The notes: generated from the letters alone by a model not told the origin. 64,000 bases of DNA from Euphorbia lathyris (GCF_963576675.1 NC_088910.1:105180807-105244806); one strand, 5' to 3'; positions 20,880 through 35,629 are shown, counted from the stretch's first letter. Translations and numbers: made by a program.

Positions 20880-23735
20880 TGATAACATCCGGATATTACC
20901 CAGAGGTAAAATAGTAAAAATCCCCAAATAAAAGGACCTTTTTATACAAAGTACAGCCACATGAAAAAACCACAAGTTCGAACATATGGCATATGCCGGA
21001 TTAGCCTAGATACGCCACGTAAAGCCTAGGTCCGCCAAGAGGGGACAGATACACTGTAACCCCATTCACTAGGATCACATGATATCTCACACAATATCAG
21101 TTACAGACATGCTTTCAATTCTCAATCATATAAACTTCAATCTCATATAAACTTTACATATTATACATAAGAGAAAGCATTTATAATTTACAATACATGT
21201 TTAAGTCATTATCCTGCATAGAGGGTTTACAAAACAAAAATACATCACAATACTCCAAAATGCCTAGATGAGAATGGACTGACACTGCCGGTGCGACCTT
21301 AAGCAAGAAGAACTCCACCTAACCTGTAAAATCTGTTGGCAAGGGGTGAGCTGCCTACTCAATAAACATATTACGCATATATATATATATATATATATAC
21401 AAAAGTAATGTAAAGAACACAGATCAAAATATATCATCAGTACCAAGTTAGAATTTTCAATAGAAAGATATTCACTTGTTTCACTTACTATAGTCATACT
21501 TATTTTAGAAAGGCCTTGCTGTACTTAGACAATATATATAAAATGGTCCTTGGGCCCAATCTGTATCCCGGCTCACTAAATTCGGAATACAATCATTTGT
21601 GCTACGGAGGAGTTAAACTCAACTCACGTACTCATATATCTCAACACATGTGCTTCCGGCTCACAATATTCGGATAGCACTCTCAACTTGGACCATTTCA
21701 CATATCCATCTAAGCAAGCTCATATTCATATCTTATCCAACCATTATTCAGTTCCAGTATGTGCACAAGGCTCAACATGCCGTATTTACTCATAACACTG
21801 CAACATAGTCAATCATATCACTTTCTTATCAATCATAACGTATCACAAACACTTAAAAATTATTCACATCATTCACATCAGATTCAACCACATCTCACAC
21901 TCAACAAGTCACAAGCCATAATACATTCATACACATATATAAGCAATATGCTTACCGTCGCACTCAGTTCGATCTATTCTACACGATCGGGTGTGCGTTC
22001 AATTGCACATTGTCCTCCTAATGTCACATAAAATTTATACAATTAGCCATAACATAAAATTAATAAAAATATAAACTAATGAATGCTATATGATTTACAA
22101 GACACTAACTCCACAAAGTTCATGCAATCTAATCCTTTTGTCTTAGATCATCACATGACCTACTTGCACACATTCTCACATAACTTTCTCTATATGAATC
22201 CAAATGCCCTGTTTCTTGAACCTACTAAAACGAGACATATATGGGTATAACATATCCAAAATTCACATTAATATCACTTCTACACAATATATGGCATACA
22301 AAATGATTATGTCCTGTTTCCAGCCAAGAAACAGACTACCCAGATTTGCATCTACCATAATTCACTCAACCTAGCTCACACGAAACACAATAGATTGCCA
22401 AATACTTTTACATGCATATACTTAAAGTAGTTAGGAACACTTTTGTATAAATAAACTTTCCCAAATTATGAGTCTAAGGTCCTCAAAATACTACATCAAC
22501 ATGGCTGCCTCACATGACATTCAATTTCGAGGCAGTCATAATCCATTTAGGTTTTCTTCCTCTATATATGGAATTAAAGTCCCATATTTTACAGAGGGTT
22601 TCATAAGATATATAGGAACATAGTGTATTCTTTATGTATCTTCAAATTCTAACAATATCAAGATGAAAAACATGCTCCAAGATGACTGAAAGCAGTACCC
22701 TATATTTCTGTTTAGGGCACTTGATACATATCTTTCATTTGGACAGCCTATAACCAATTTAAACAACACCAAAACTTAATAAACTCAATCACAACTCATC
22801 CAAAACAAATCCTATGATCATACCTAGGTATTTCAGAATATCAAACTCATAGAAAACAAGCTAAAACATCATACTAACCTTCAATTTGTGTCTATCACCT
22901 AGTATGCTTCCTAACTTGACTTGTTTGGCTTGAAAATGGAAGAAATTGGAAGATTTTTCTTTGGAGGATGTTAGGGTATGAAAAAGGAAGGTTTGCTGAA
23001 GCTTTGGTTGAAATTGTGGCTGGGAATGAGGAGAAAGGAGTTGTATACATCCTTTTGAAATCAAGGAGGCATACTTTGTCTTACTTGAGTGACACCTCGT
23101 GCTTTAGTGAGGTGCTTGCTCACAAACATCCAATTAAGCCCTCCTAAAGTGTAAGTTAATCAATTTAGGACATATTCATTCATTCATTTAAGTCCTAACT
23201 CAATTAACCAATCATTACATCTTAACGACACACTAATCGCCTACTAATCGCACGATAATCGCATTATGCATACGAAACTTTCAATGACAATGAGATGAAT
23301 CTAAAATGTATGTATTCAATCATGAAAACATATATGAATGTGGGAAGACTCATATGTTAGGGTTTGAGGGATGTTACATACGTCATCCAAGGTTGATATG
23401 CCCTCGTTACCACTGAGCTGTTTTCAAAGAAACTGTTATGATCAGTGGCATTAAACAGTTCATTAAAGGCACTAAACGACCAAACCTGAAGAATGTATAA
23501 TTAATACATTAAAATGGCACTAAATCCAAGACTGTTATACCACAAAAATGGTTACAGAATCTAGTATAAATACACCAATCCCAATGAGTATTAGGTATGC
23601 TTACTGATTCCTTACTATAGTGCTTTTGAGTTTATTCTTGGAATTATTACTGACTTTGGCATCAGAATGTCCCCTGTCGAACCCAACGACACCTCACATG
23701 GAATAGCTCCAGTGTGTTATTTTCACAAGATATCA
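20880..23735 (+). repeat. LTR of the AGCTT-solo family, interrupted by a second LTR
   Basis: The outer parts (20880-21054 and 23379-23735, about 530 bp together) align with the 564-bp solo LTR at 17396-17959 in opposite orientation. Shared features include TGATAACNTCC at the start, the AATCTAGTATAAATAC promoter-like block and GTGTCCCC near the end. No 5-bp duplication flanks it (GCTTC left, AAATT right), so it is probably part of a rearranged element. Confidence 0.65.
21055..23378. repeat. probable gypsy solo LTR (about 2.3 kb) nested in the previous LTR
   Basis: It interrupts the outer LTR. It starts TGTAACCCC and ends GGGATGTTACA, an imperfect inverted end typical of long gypsy LTRs. It contains CAAGGGGTGAGCTGCC, a common LTR block. 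The flanks (TACAC and TACGT) are only a partial 5-bp match. An AT microsatellite lies near 21378-21400. No coding region was found. Confidence 0.5.
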
Positions 23736-23870
23736 AAATTATACTTAATTTTTAAGCGATTAAAAAATTATTTAGAATATATGATTTTATCTCAGATATA
23801 ATTTATTGAGAAATTTTATATTTTAAAAATAGATTATCATAATACATATCGGTATAAAATATCGAGTTTC
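23736..23870. repeat. AT-rich dispersed repeat, inverted relative to 46228-46370
   Basis: The reverse complement of this stretch aligns closely with 46228-46370, including AATTATATCTGAGATAAAAT and CTCGATATTTT. It is a dispersed non-coding repeat of unknown class. Confidence 0.6.
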
Positions 23871-23875
23871 ATGGC

Positions 23876-24720
23876 ATGCCTGGTACCATTACTTCAGATA
23901 AGGACAAGAATTTATTGGAACGTTTTGGAAAGAGATCATGAGACTTCTGGACACTAAGTTGCAGTTCAGCAATGCTTATCATCCCTAAATAGATGGCCAG
24001 ATAAAGAGGATTAGCCCATGCTTAGAGCATTATCTCAGGAAAATGTGTTTTCTCAATCCTAAAAAGTGGACTGACTGGATAAGTTTCGCAGAATACTTAT
24101 ATAACACTAGTTATCATAGCTCAATCAAAATGAGTCCTTGTCATGTTCTTTATGCCAGAATTCCACAGCTACCAATAGTGCCTTCTTCCAATCTCTTGTG
24201 GTAGCGGTGGAAGAATTCGTTACAGACAGGGAACACTTGAGTTCATATCTGAAGGATTGTTTGGGATTATCACAGAACAGAATGAAGCAAGTGGCAGACA
24301 AGAAAAAGACTGACAAAGAGTTCAAAGTGGGAGATATGGTTTTTCTAAAATTACAACCTTATAGGCCGGCAACAGTAGCAAAGGCACCTCACTTAAACTA
24401 AATGCTAAATATTATGGGTGTACCTTATTCTAGAAAGGATTGACAATGTAGCCTACAAATTGCAGCTGCCACCTAATTGCAAAATTCACTATGTGTTTCA
24501 CACATCTCTTCTTTAAAAAGCAAGTGAAGCCATCAACTCCTGTGATTACAATACTTCCTCCAATAGTAGATGTAGATGTAGAGTGGGTCATTCTTTCTAA
24601 AAAGGTTTTTAACACGAGAACTGCCTACATTAATGATACTCCTATCAAACAACTTCTTATACTTTGGACCGAGTTCTCATCAATAAATGTTAATTGGAAA
24701 GATGAAACTACAATTTAGTA
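23876..24720 (+). pseudogene. decayed Ty3/gypsy integrase C-terminal region
   Basis: Fragments in several frames give GMPGTITSDKDKN, then NRMKQVADKKKTDKEFKVGD, MVFLKLQPYR and a decayed HPVFHVS-like box near 24490. This order matches the integrase core end and the GPY/F-type C-terminal region of plant gypsy pol. Multiple stops and shifts make it dead. It does not carry the PF04195 gag and may belong to another element. Confidence 0.75.
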
Positions 24721-25320
24721 AGGAATTTCCAGCATTCTACCATTCTTGGACTATGTTCTAAGCAATAGAAGGAACAAATAAATTAGTTACTGTTTCGTTA
24801 TTATTAGATGTTATTTATTATTAAGTTTGATATCTTACTTGTCTATTTTGTTAGATATTTGCTTTTTGTATAATATCATGTTTTCAACTGTATTTCTTTA
24901 CCGGTCTCTATTTTTGTTTTATTGGCATTTGATCTTAGCTATACTCAGCTGCTATGTAAGGTCATACTTATGTAATACTAGTAAGTAACAATTGAAAATA
25001 TTCGAATTTCCCTAATCTATTCACCTTCTCTACATTCAAATTATATATTCTTCTATATCGGCATTACTTGTGAGGTTATATCTTTAGTAAATTCGATTAT
25101 TTTGTTTGAAACTAGATACACACTCTTTCAATTTAAACGACTTGAAATCCTTAACTATCTAACCCAACCTTAATTCTTAATTGGTGGTACGAGAAAATAG
25201 TTAGAAAATTAAATATAACTCTATTTATTAATTAAACAAAACACTGGACAGTACATGCTAAATGGTGAATAATACAGAGAACATATTAAAATAATGGAAA
25301 TAAACTACTATCATATGCAA
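24721..25320. other. non-coding stretch, nothing recognised
   Basis: This AT-rich region lies between the gypsy remnant and the 3' end of the first ADH gene. It probably includes ADH downstream sequence; I see no gene or repeat ends. Confidence 0.5.
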
Positions 25321-25368
25321 TACAAATAGCAAAAGATAAGATTCTTCAAAGGGATTCTTCTCTCTGTT

Positions 25369-27247
<1,879 letters not shown>

Positions 27248-27367
27248 CTTTCCTTCTTACAATCCAAAAACGAGAAAGGATTTGATTTTTACAAAAAAAG
27301 AAAACAATTTTAGAAATGTAATAGAGTTTTAAGCTCTTGGTGGGAAATGATTCAAATATGACCATGG

Positions 27368-27375
27368 TTTTTATA
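27368..27375 (-). promoter_or_regulatory. TATA box of ADH copy A
   Basis: The minus strand reads TATAAAAA within GGGTATAAAAACCATGG, about 125 bp before the ATG. The matching block in copy B is deleted. Confidence 0.75.
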
Positions 27376-27549
27376 CCCATCATCGCTGATTGAGTTTTCT
27401 TAATTCCTTTTTTTAAATTAGGAAAGAAGATCAATTATTATGATAAATACAAGAGGCGATTTCAAAAACCATTACTGAATTCTTGTTTTTGGATTTCTTT
27501 TGAATTCCGGTTGCTGGTTTTGCCGTTGTTGGGTTTACTACTAGTGGAT

Positions 27550-28130
27550 TTATTATTATAATAAATATATTAGTCAAATTGACTTTTTACAAAAGAAACT
27601 TAGAATAAATAACTAAGAAAAAGTATGTGTAGATTGCGAAACCTTTATCATAATGTTTTTACAGTTTATAATGATATGAATGTGACATTTTGCTTAATCA
27701 CAATAATTAACATATTGTATGGAAATGTTTAAAGTGCTACAAGATTATAATTTCCTCAAACTAAAATTAAATTGACTTCTTAATTCACATATTACCTCCA
27801 ATAAAAGGAATTGAACAATTTTCAAATAAAAATTGAAACTTACGTTCTGAAAAGCATCCATAATAGTTAATAAGAATACTGATTTTAGAGATCTTAGTAA
27901 TAAAGTTAAAATTTTATAGGATAAAAGAATTATTAATTACAAATACAGATTGAAACAGTAATTTTTCGCAAACCAAAACTTAATTATCTGATTGTAAAAA
28001 GCAAATTCTTAAAGCGAACTTGAGATATTTTAATGTATTAAGTGGACTTTATATCATATTCGGTCCACAATGCGAGCTTCAAGAGAAAATTAAATAAATT
28101 AAGTAAAAATGTGTCGGAAAGCAACATAAA
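27550..28130. other. AT-rich region upstream of ADH copy A, no gene seen
   Basis: Similarity to the copy B upstream region ends near 27548 (GTTGGGTTTACTACTAGTGG). Beyond this I see no coding sequence or repeat structure. Confidence 0.5.
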
Positions 28131-28132
28131 TA

Positions 28133-28960
28133 CTTTTTTTTGTAAGAAAGAGGGGTTATACCCCGGTAACAAAAAGAAAAAGAACAAAATAGAAATACTA
28201 TCATGTACGAGTCATCCTAGGGAGGTAAGTACCACATAAATTAGAGAAAAGAATATCTTGGATGTCTGCTGAGGCACTTCACATTCGTGAAGTCCTAGTG
28301 TCAAATTCCCTGCGTAGTTCGCCATCCAGTCCGCAGCTCTATTACCTTCGCATAAAACATGAACAATCTTGACCTCCTAGTCATGTCTATACAGTTTCTA
28401 GCACCCCGAAATCAACCAATAAAAACTGTGCCGATTCGCTGTACCATCACGTACCAATCGTATAACCACAAGCGAATCCATCTCAAAAACCACTCTTCGA
28501 TACTTTCTGTCCCAACCAAACTTTAAGTCGAAATACAACCCCCATAGCTCAGTCAACACTGTCATGCAAATACCAAAGTTTATTACAAAACTGCCTAGCC
28601 AGACCCTCTTATCATCTCTAGCAACCCCACCTGCCATAGCAAGCCCTGAGTTCCCTTTACTTGCTCCATCGTTGTTTATTTTAATCCAACCACACCCAGG
28701 CGGCTGCCATCGCATAAGGATTTCCTTTACAGGTTGATTATCCATTCGCTGCATTGAAGAACATGCATCCTAAATTTCCTTCGCTCTTTGGTAAAGAAAC
28801 TCAATTTTATTCTGACAAGTTGATAAATCAGGCTTGAATGTGGCCGAGCATCTCCATCTCCAGAGCCACCATAGCACAGTTGCAAAACTAACCGGCCACT
28901 CAACATTCTTCCATTTCCCCATCCTCGATTATCCGCCCTGCACCCAGTCCGCAAGGTTCG
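28133..28960 (-). pseudogene. LINE 3' end with RNase H (RVT_3) domain, frameshifted
   Basis: The minus-strand peptide WIKINNDGASKGNSGLA, then TELWGL and VVFEMDSLVVIRL, supplies the Asp-Glu-Asp pattern of plant LINE RNase H domains. Upstream peptides are in another frame. A T8 run at 28134-28141 is a plausible remnant of the poly(A) tail. It is a decayed 5'-truncated LINE. Confidence 0.7.
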
Positions 28961-29219
28961 ATGTATAGAAGGCCTCTCTACTAGAATACGGGATGAAATA
29001 CTGAATGCTTCAAATGCGTTTAAATAAACAATGTTATTAAATTTGGATCCAGCCAGTCACTCCTACAGATTCAACCGGAAACCAGTGAGGAGTCTGATCC
29101 GACCTGCACCGGTTTGTTGAACCTTCAACAAGCCGACGTGAATCGGGAACCGGTGCAACTCTGTTTTTTTTTGCCAATTTATATAAAAAAATATAATTAA
29201 ATGATTTTTTAAGGTTGTA
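28961..29219. other. short non-coding stretch
   Basis: It contains a GC-richer block rich in ACCGGTG/CAACC motifs (29050-29160). It may be an old MITE cut by the next element; the ends could not be defined. Confidence 0.35.
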
Positions 29220-29228
29220 AAATAAAAA

Positions 29229-30109
29229 CGGTAAATTCCAAAAAAAAACTCATGTGGTTTGATGTTGTTCCAAAAAAACCCTTGTGGTTTGTTATTACAA
29301 AAAAAAAGGACTGTGGTTTGCGCCGTTACCCGAAAAACGGAAATGGGCTTAACGGTGTTAATTTGCTGACGTGGCACAGGGGTAGAGTTGGAAATTCGAA
29401 TTTTTTTTTATTTTTTATTTTTTCTCTCTCCTCTTCGTCTCCTTCTCCTTCTTCTTCTCCTCCTTCTTCTTCTTCCTTCTTCTCCTCCTCCTCCTCCTTC
29501 TTCTCCTCCTTCTTCTTCCTTCTTCCTTATTCTTCTTCCCCCCTCCTTCTTCTTCTTCTCTCCTTCTTCTTCTTCCTCCTCCTCCTTCTTCTACCTTTTT
29601 TTTCCTTTTTTTTTAAGTTTCGGAAATTTCCAGATTTTTGGAAATTTTCTAGAAATCTGAAAAATTTCCAGAAATCTGGATTTCCAGATTTCCGAAAATC
29701 TGGATTCCAGATTTCAAAAATTTCCAGATTTCTTAGGAAATCGGAAATTAAAAAAAAGAATGGAAGAAAAAAAAAGGAGGAGGAAGAAGAGGAGGAGAGG
29801 AAGAAGAAGGAAGAAGGAGGGGGAAGAAGAAGAAGAAGAAGGAGGAGGAGAAGGAGAAGAAGGATGAAGAAGAAGGAAGAATGAGGAGGAGAAGGAGGAA
29901 GGAGAAGAAGAGGAGAGAGAAAAAAAATAAAAAAAAATTCGAATTTTCAACTCTACCCATGTGCCACGTCAGCAAATTAACGGTGTTAAGTCCATTTCCG
30001 TTTTTCGGGTAACGACGCAAACCACAGTCCTTTTTTTTGTAATAACAAACCACAAGGGTTTTTTTGGAACAATATCAAACCACATGGGTTTTTTTTTTTG
30101 AATTTACCC
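29229..30109. mobile_element. non-autonomous MULE family, copy 1 (881 bp)
   Basis: It is flanked by the perfect 9-bp duplication AAATAAAAA (29220-29228 and 30110-30118). The terminal inverted repeats are about 190 bp and read GGTAAATTCC, GTGGTTTG, GTTACCCGAAAAACGG and TTGCTGACGTGGCAC. Inside the arms, a long CTT/CTC tract (29405-29600) faces a GAA/GAG tract (29757-29920). Between them are repeated CCAGATTTC/GAAATCTGG dyads. Long open frames across the tracts are Ser/Leu or Lys/Glu low-complexity and are not genes. Confidence 0.9.
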
Positions 30110-30118
30110 AAATAAAAA

Positions 30119-30650
30119 TAAATTTATTTTAAACTATTTTTTAATTAAAACCTTCATTTATAAAATAATTGTAACAAAAGTATGCCGGTTTAAGGGACCT
30201 CATTTCGGTGTGGCATTCGCATCATCCACATCGTGCAGGTGTGCTCTTAATTTGATGGTGCTTCGACTGCACCCTCTGTGTGTGTGAGAGTCTTTCTCCT
30301 AGTAATTGGTTAAAAGCTTGTAAATGCCATTTACTTATAAACTAGTTAAGATTCTCATTTCTTTCCTGATTGGCTTTTATATTCTTCCAAACCATTTCAA
30401 GTGGTTCACTTTGAACATCAATTTCTCATTCCTCACTTATCCGTTTTGAGTTTATAATATACCGTTAAAAAGATCTCGTGGCATAAAATACGTTGGCATA
30501 TTTCAAGTTATTCTAAACTTCATTTGTCCGTGATATATTTAAGCCTCAAGTTGATAAAAAATAACAAACCTAAAGTTATTTATAATTTGTTTTGGATATA
30601 TATAATTTGTAAAAATAATTTTAAATTAATTATATTTTTCTAATATAAAT
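30119..30650. other. spacer between MULE copies 1 and 2, no gene seen
   Basis: This is AT-rich non-coding sequence. I see no repeat ends or coding region. Confidence 0.5.
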
Positions 30651-30658
30651 ATTTTTTA

Positions 30659-32119
30659 GGGTAAATTCCAAAAAAAACCCCTGTGGTTTGATGTTGTTCC
30701 AAAAAAACCCTTGTGGTTTGTTATTACAAAAAAAAGGACTGTGGTTTGCGCTGTTACCCGAAAAACGGAAATGGGCTTAACACCGTTAATTTGCTGACGT
30801 GGCACAAGGGTAAAACAGGAAATTCGAATTTTTTTTTATTTTTTTCCCTCTTCTCTCTCCTCCTTCTTCTTCTCTCTCCTCCTTCATCTTCTTCCTTCTC
30901 ATTCATCATCTCTTCTCTCCTCCTCCTTCTTCCTTCTCTCCTCCTCCTTCTTCTTCTTCTTCTTTTTTCTTCTTTTTCCCCTCTCTCTCTTCTTCTTTTT
31001 TTCTTCATCTTTTTTTCTTTCTTTTTTTAATTTCCAAAATTCTGGAATTTTCTAGAATTTCGAAAAATTCCAGAATTCTGGAAATATTCCAGAATTTTTG
31101 GAAAATTTCCAGAATTCTGGAATCTAGCCCCATAAAATTCATCAAACTATAAAATTCAGATGAACAATATACGCTGCAATTTCATCAAACAATAAAATTC
31201 AGATGAACAATACCTCAATTTTACGCTTCAATTTCATCAAAAATAAAATTCAGATGAACAATAGACACCACTGTCGCTGTTAATTTCTCCGTTCTAACAG
31301 CAAATTAAGGTGAACAATCCCCAAATCAACTATTAATGCAAAATTCCTGTAAAAACTAGTATTAGCCGCTTTCTAATGCGAGGTTTCGATGGAAAAATCT
31401 CAATCACAGGCATGAATTCAGCAAAAAAGTGACGAATCCAATTATTTTAAATCGCAATTCAGCACCGAACTGTTCCTGTTTTTCATTCAATTTTAAAAAT
31501 ACCGGAACACATTGAAAAGCAGCAGAACTGGAAATTCTTCTGGATTTTGATGTTTAAAGATACTTACAACGCAGAGTGAAGATCTTAGTAGAAGGAAGGC
31601 TGGAGTGATCTTTGAAGGAGGGATCTACGGTTATGTTGTACCAACGATCTGGCTCTGGAGCTGGAACTGGAGCTGTATTTGGATCTTCACTGTTCTTGTT
31701 GTATGGGGCTGGATTCCAGAAATCTGGAATTTTCCGAAATTCTGGAATTTCCCAGAATTCTGGAAATTAAAAAAAAAAAGAAAAAAAGATGAAGAAAAAA
31801 AGAAGAAGAGAGAGAGAGGGGAAAAACAAGAAAAAAGAAGAAGAAGAAGAAGGAGGAGGAGAGAAGGAAGGAGGAGGAGAGAAGAGATGATGAAGGAGAA
31901 GGAAGAAGATGAAGGAGGAGAGAGAAGAGGGAAAAAAATAAAAAAAAAATTGAATTTCCTGTTTTACCCTTGTGCCACGTCAGCAAATTAACGGTGTTAA
32001 GCTTATTTCCGTTTTTCGGGTAACGGCGCAAACCACAGTCCTTTTTTTTTGTAATAACAAACCACAAGGGTTTTTTTGGAACAACATCAAACCACAGGGG
32101 TTTTTTTTGGAATTTACCC
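30659..32119. mobile_element. non-autonomous MULE family, copy 2 (1461 bp)
   Basis: The perfect 9-bp duplication TATTTTTTA occurs at 30650-30658 and 32120-32128. Both ends read GGGTAAATTCC inward, with the same arms as copy 1. The pyrimidine and purine tracts are at 30840-31030 and 31768-31935. Each is followed inward by AATTCTGGAATTT-type palindromes. The 600-bp core (31120-31720) has three short tandem copies of AAAATTCAGATGAACAAT (31153-31263) and may be captured DNA of unknown origin. Confidence 0.9.
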
Positions 32120-32207
32120 TATTTTTTATTTATTTATTACATTATCTGGTCCGACCAATTTGAGTCATCCGGTTCGATCAAGTGACCTGTGATCCGTCAC
32201 CCATCTA

Positions 32208-32830
32208 TAGGGGTGGCAATGAGGAGGGGATTATCCGAAAACCGCAGTATCTGAACCGATGGGGATGAGGAATAACCATAAAAATTGGGGATGGGGAATT
32301 TTTTTTTCTGAAACCTAAATGGGGATGGAGATTGCTATATCCGTCCCGTGGGGATCCCCGTCCCGTTACCGTATAAATTCCCGTAGAGATCCCCGAATAA
32401 AATTATTAATTTTAATTTCTAACCATTATTTTTATGTTAATGTATCATAATAAATTAGTAACTTTTTATATAAAAAAAATATGTACAGGGGCAATATAAG
32501 CAATTGTTGGTTACATATTAAAGAGTAACCAGCAAACTAGTTATGGATTAATCTGTAAACAGTTTGCTGGTTACTCTGTAATATAACCAGTACAATATTA
32601 AATATTTTTGATTATTTTTTTAAAATATTATAATTAAATTTTTGTATATATAAAAATAAATATTATTAATTTATTGGGCATGGAGATTCTCCAAAACCGT
32701 ATGGGGAGGGGATGGAGATGAAAAAATCCCTGAATCATTTAATGGGGATTTCCTGAAACCGTCCTATAAACATTTGGAGACGGAGTGGTAAATGCATACC
32801 CATCCCCGTCCCGCACCGTTGCCACCCCTA
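32208..32830. mobile_element. non-autonomous hAT element, 623 bp
   Basis: The terminal inverted repeat is TAGGGGTGGCAA/TTGCCACCCCTA, with a perfect 8-bp duplication CCCATCTA at 32200-32207 and 32831-32838. The sequence is rich in GGGGATGG/CCCCGTCCC blocks at both ends. No transposase is encoded. Confidence 0.93.
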
Positions 32831-33000
32831 CCCATCTATAAATCCCGTTAATGTCCGATCCGACTATGATAACATTGTAAATAAGAAAGAGTAATATGAT
32901 ATTTGTTGTCTCAAATACCTATGAAGGTGTGGTAATCATTGTTTGTTAGGATCCAGAATCCACTTATTTGGCAATAATGCTTCTTTGAGGCTCTCATGGG

Positions 33001-33477
33001 TAGGGATAATAACGAGTTCGGTATTCACGGATAATATTAATCACAGACTCTTATCCGTTTATTTTTCAAATTACGCGATCCATTTCATTATCTTAATAAA
33101 TATATTTTTTGAATCAAATTTCCATCTCATTTAATTCACGGAGTAGCCGTTAAGAATCAACACATAAAGCTAATAAAACTAATAAGTTACAATTTAACAA
33201 ATTATAAATTTTCTACAAATTTAATAAGCATTCTAAATTCAAACATTCTAAACCACACAAATTATCAAGAAATTAAATAACACTAAAAATAAAAATAATT
33301 AATTAATTTTTGATACAATGATGGTCTTTCATTTTTTTTCCAAATACATGGCGAGTACTAGATTACAGGTACCGAGGGATGGAGTAATCTCATACCTTTT
33401 TACTCAAAGTTCGGATACTCTTATTAAAATCGGACAGTGTCGGATATCCATGAAACACGTACGTGTTGCCATCTCTA
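33001..33477. mobile_element. non-autonomous hAT element, 477 bp
   Basis: It begins TAGGGATAATAACGAG and ends GTTGCCATCTCTA. The flanks CTCATGGG (32993-33000) and CTCATGAG (33478-33485) are an 8-bp duplication with one change. Confidence 0.75.
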
Positions 33478-33545
33478 CTCATGAGTGGTGCATTCTTTAA
33501 AGAGTCGTTTTACTCAGAGACCCAATTGGCATCAGATGATGGTAA

Positions 33546-33834
33546 TGTTGGTCCCGTGTGATTAGTTCCAATGGGGGGTTAGGAACTAATATAACTTTTT
33601 CGCTAATTAATCTTGATGACTTAGTTATTTTAGTAATTTGAACAGCTCAGCTTTGGTCAGCTTGGGTGAGCTTAGCGTAAGACAGCTTTAGTCAGATGCT
33701 GACTAAGACTGTTTTACTTGAGAGATGGGAATTAACTCTCTTGTAGTCAGTTTCCAACTCAGCACTTCGATTTACTCCGTGTTTGTTTCTAACAGTTTAT
33801 ATGCTGAGTAAATACAACAAACAACACAAGCACA

Positions 33835-33880
<46 letters not shown>

Positions 33881-34990
33881 TTGGAAATTACTCAGTATCA
33901 CTTATCCTGGTTCGGCCTCTCTGCCTACGTCCAGTCCCCAGAATCCTCCGGGCTTTTAGAATCCAATACTGAGCTCTTTAAAGGTAGAGCACAAACCGAT
34001 TACAGGCAGTTTAATATGCAAGAGTACCGTCCTCTATTCTTCTACTCAACTCCTACTAAGCACCACAGCCCGGTACTTAGATTTCTCTACCACTGAATGT
34101 TTACAACCAAACACTCAGCACAACACTCTCAATATTTCAATTGATACAATTTGTTCTCTTTAAGAGGGAGAACACTTTAGATGATTACAGAGAATCAAAC
34201 TAGCATTTACACAGGAATAGAAAATGAGTGTAAGATCTTTTTCTTGTTTTGAAGTGCTTTGAACTTGTATTTTTCTCTCTTGTATTTTCTTTTTGTTTTA
34301 CTTCGGCAATGATCCAAGAGGTTTGATTGTCTTTATATAGATGAAGACCACTAGGAGGATCATAAGAAATGATTTAGCCGTTGATTCCAAAACGGCTCTT
34401 TTGGGAGACAGATTCTGGTCAGCTTCAGATATTGTAGGCCAATCCTATCCTCTGAATTATTCAGACGTCAGGCTTGTCTTGTTCCTGCAGACTTTGTCTT
34501 TTTGCGCCAGTTGTCTTTTAGCAATAATCCATTGACCCATACATCTCGGAATGTGTCTATTACGTATTCTCGAGGATTCAATTATTAGTGTAGACGGTTT
34601 GCAAAACTTGTCTTCTAGTGAACGGATCTCTCATGCTGTCCTGAGGAGTTACTTGTCCTCTACTTTATTCGTTGTCTTCGTTTGTTGTTAACTCTTATGC
34701 TGTGTTCCCTCTTTGGTCAGTTTTGTTTTGTACGACAACTAGTAAGAGAGTTTTTGATGCTGAGTTCCATTCCACTTAGCTTTGTTGAACTTCAGGCTTC
34801 TGTTCTTTGGTGCTGAGTTCAATTCTACGCACCTTGTCCTTTGATGTCATGCTGACTTTGTCCTGTCTTTCTTTTTATATCTTTTTGTTTTATACTCAAC
34901 ATTGAACAAACAGATTAGTACAATTAAATCAAAGCACTTAAATTTAATTGTTCCTTAATCATGGATGATTTTGTCAAATCAAAATCTTGT
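33546..34990 (-). repeat. copia copy 2, 3' LTR (truncated by 17 nt)
   Basis: It starts TGTTGGTCCCGTGTG and matches the LTR at 42031-43512 with roughly 1% substitutions. It stops at CAAAATCTTGT, so the last 17 nt are missing. GGTAA (33541-33545) before it and GGTAT (43513-43517) after the other LTR are a likely 5-bp duplication with one change. An (AT)n tract of about 17 units lies near 33838-33873. Confidence 0.85.
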
Positions 34991-35629
34991 TATCTCTCTC
35001 CTCTCAATTTCACCGTGCCTCTCCCTAAGAAGATTGAAGTCGATCCGTTTCTCCATTTCTCTCGCCGTCAACGGCGATCTGTACTCTCGCAGTGACGATG
35101 ACTATATCTTCCAACGGTCACATTCTCTTATCGTCCCCTCTAACTCTCCGGAGGTGCTGCCTATGGGTTCTATTTTGTAAGCTCCTTCTCCATAAAGAAA
35201 AAATGTTAGCAGCACAGAAACAAGTTGAGGAGAAATGGTGTCTAGCTTTAGTGAAGAGAAGGAAGAAAACAACAAGGGAGATGGTGACTCCATTTTTAGT
35301 GTCTGAAGCTTACTTTGTCATGGTGGGCATGTGAATGGTGCCTGGTTTTGTTGTGCTTCAAATCAGGTAATAAAGCCAAACGAAAATCCAATTCATAATT
35401 TCATTAGAACTTTACAAATTTTGCTCTTCTGAACTTCTAATTTTGTGTAATTTCAAATTGCTCAGGTTCTATTGACTTTGCCCTGCTCTTTCTCTCAAAT
35501 GGTAATTCTTCCAGGCATAATTTTTCAAGTGTTCAAAGGGTAAAGTGTATATAGCTTAAAGTTTCACAATAGAAAGAGACTTAGACACCCCATTAACTCA
35601 TATCGTCAACCCATAATTAACAACACAAA
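34991..35629. other. sequence upstream of the polygalacturonase fragment
   Basis: It contains exon-like GC-richer DNA (35000-35330) that I do not recognise, then AT-rich sequence with a GTATATAG TATA-like motif near 35548, about 80 bp before the polygalacturonase ATG. It replaces the copia internal region expected here. Confidence 0.4.

Noticed and set aside
29252..31991. Long open frames rich in Ser/Leu/Phe or Lys/Arg/Glu
   Set aside because: They are translations of CTT/GAA tracts in fold-back MULE arms. They occur on both strands and lack any domain.
34341..34535. Open frame at 34341-34535 and its twin at 42846-43040
   Set aside because: Both lie inside copia LTR copies; the shared frame reflects LTR identity, not a gene.
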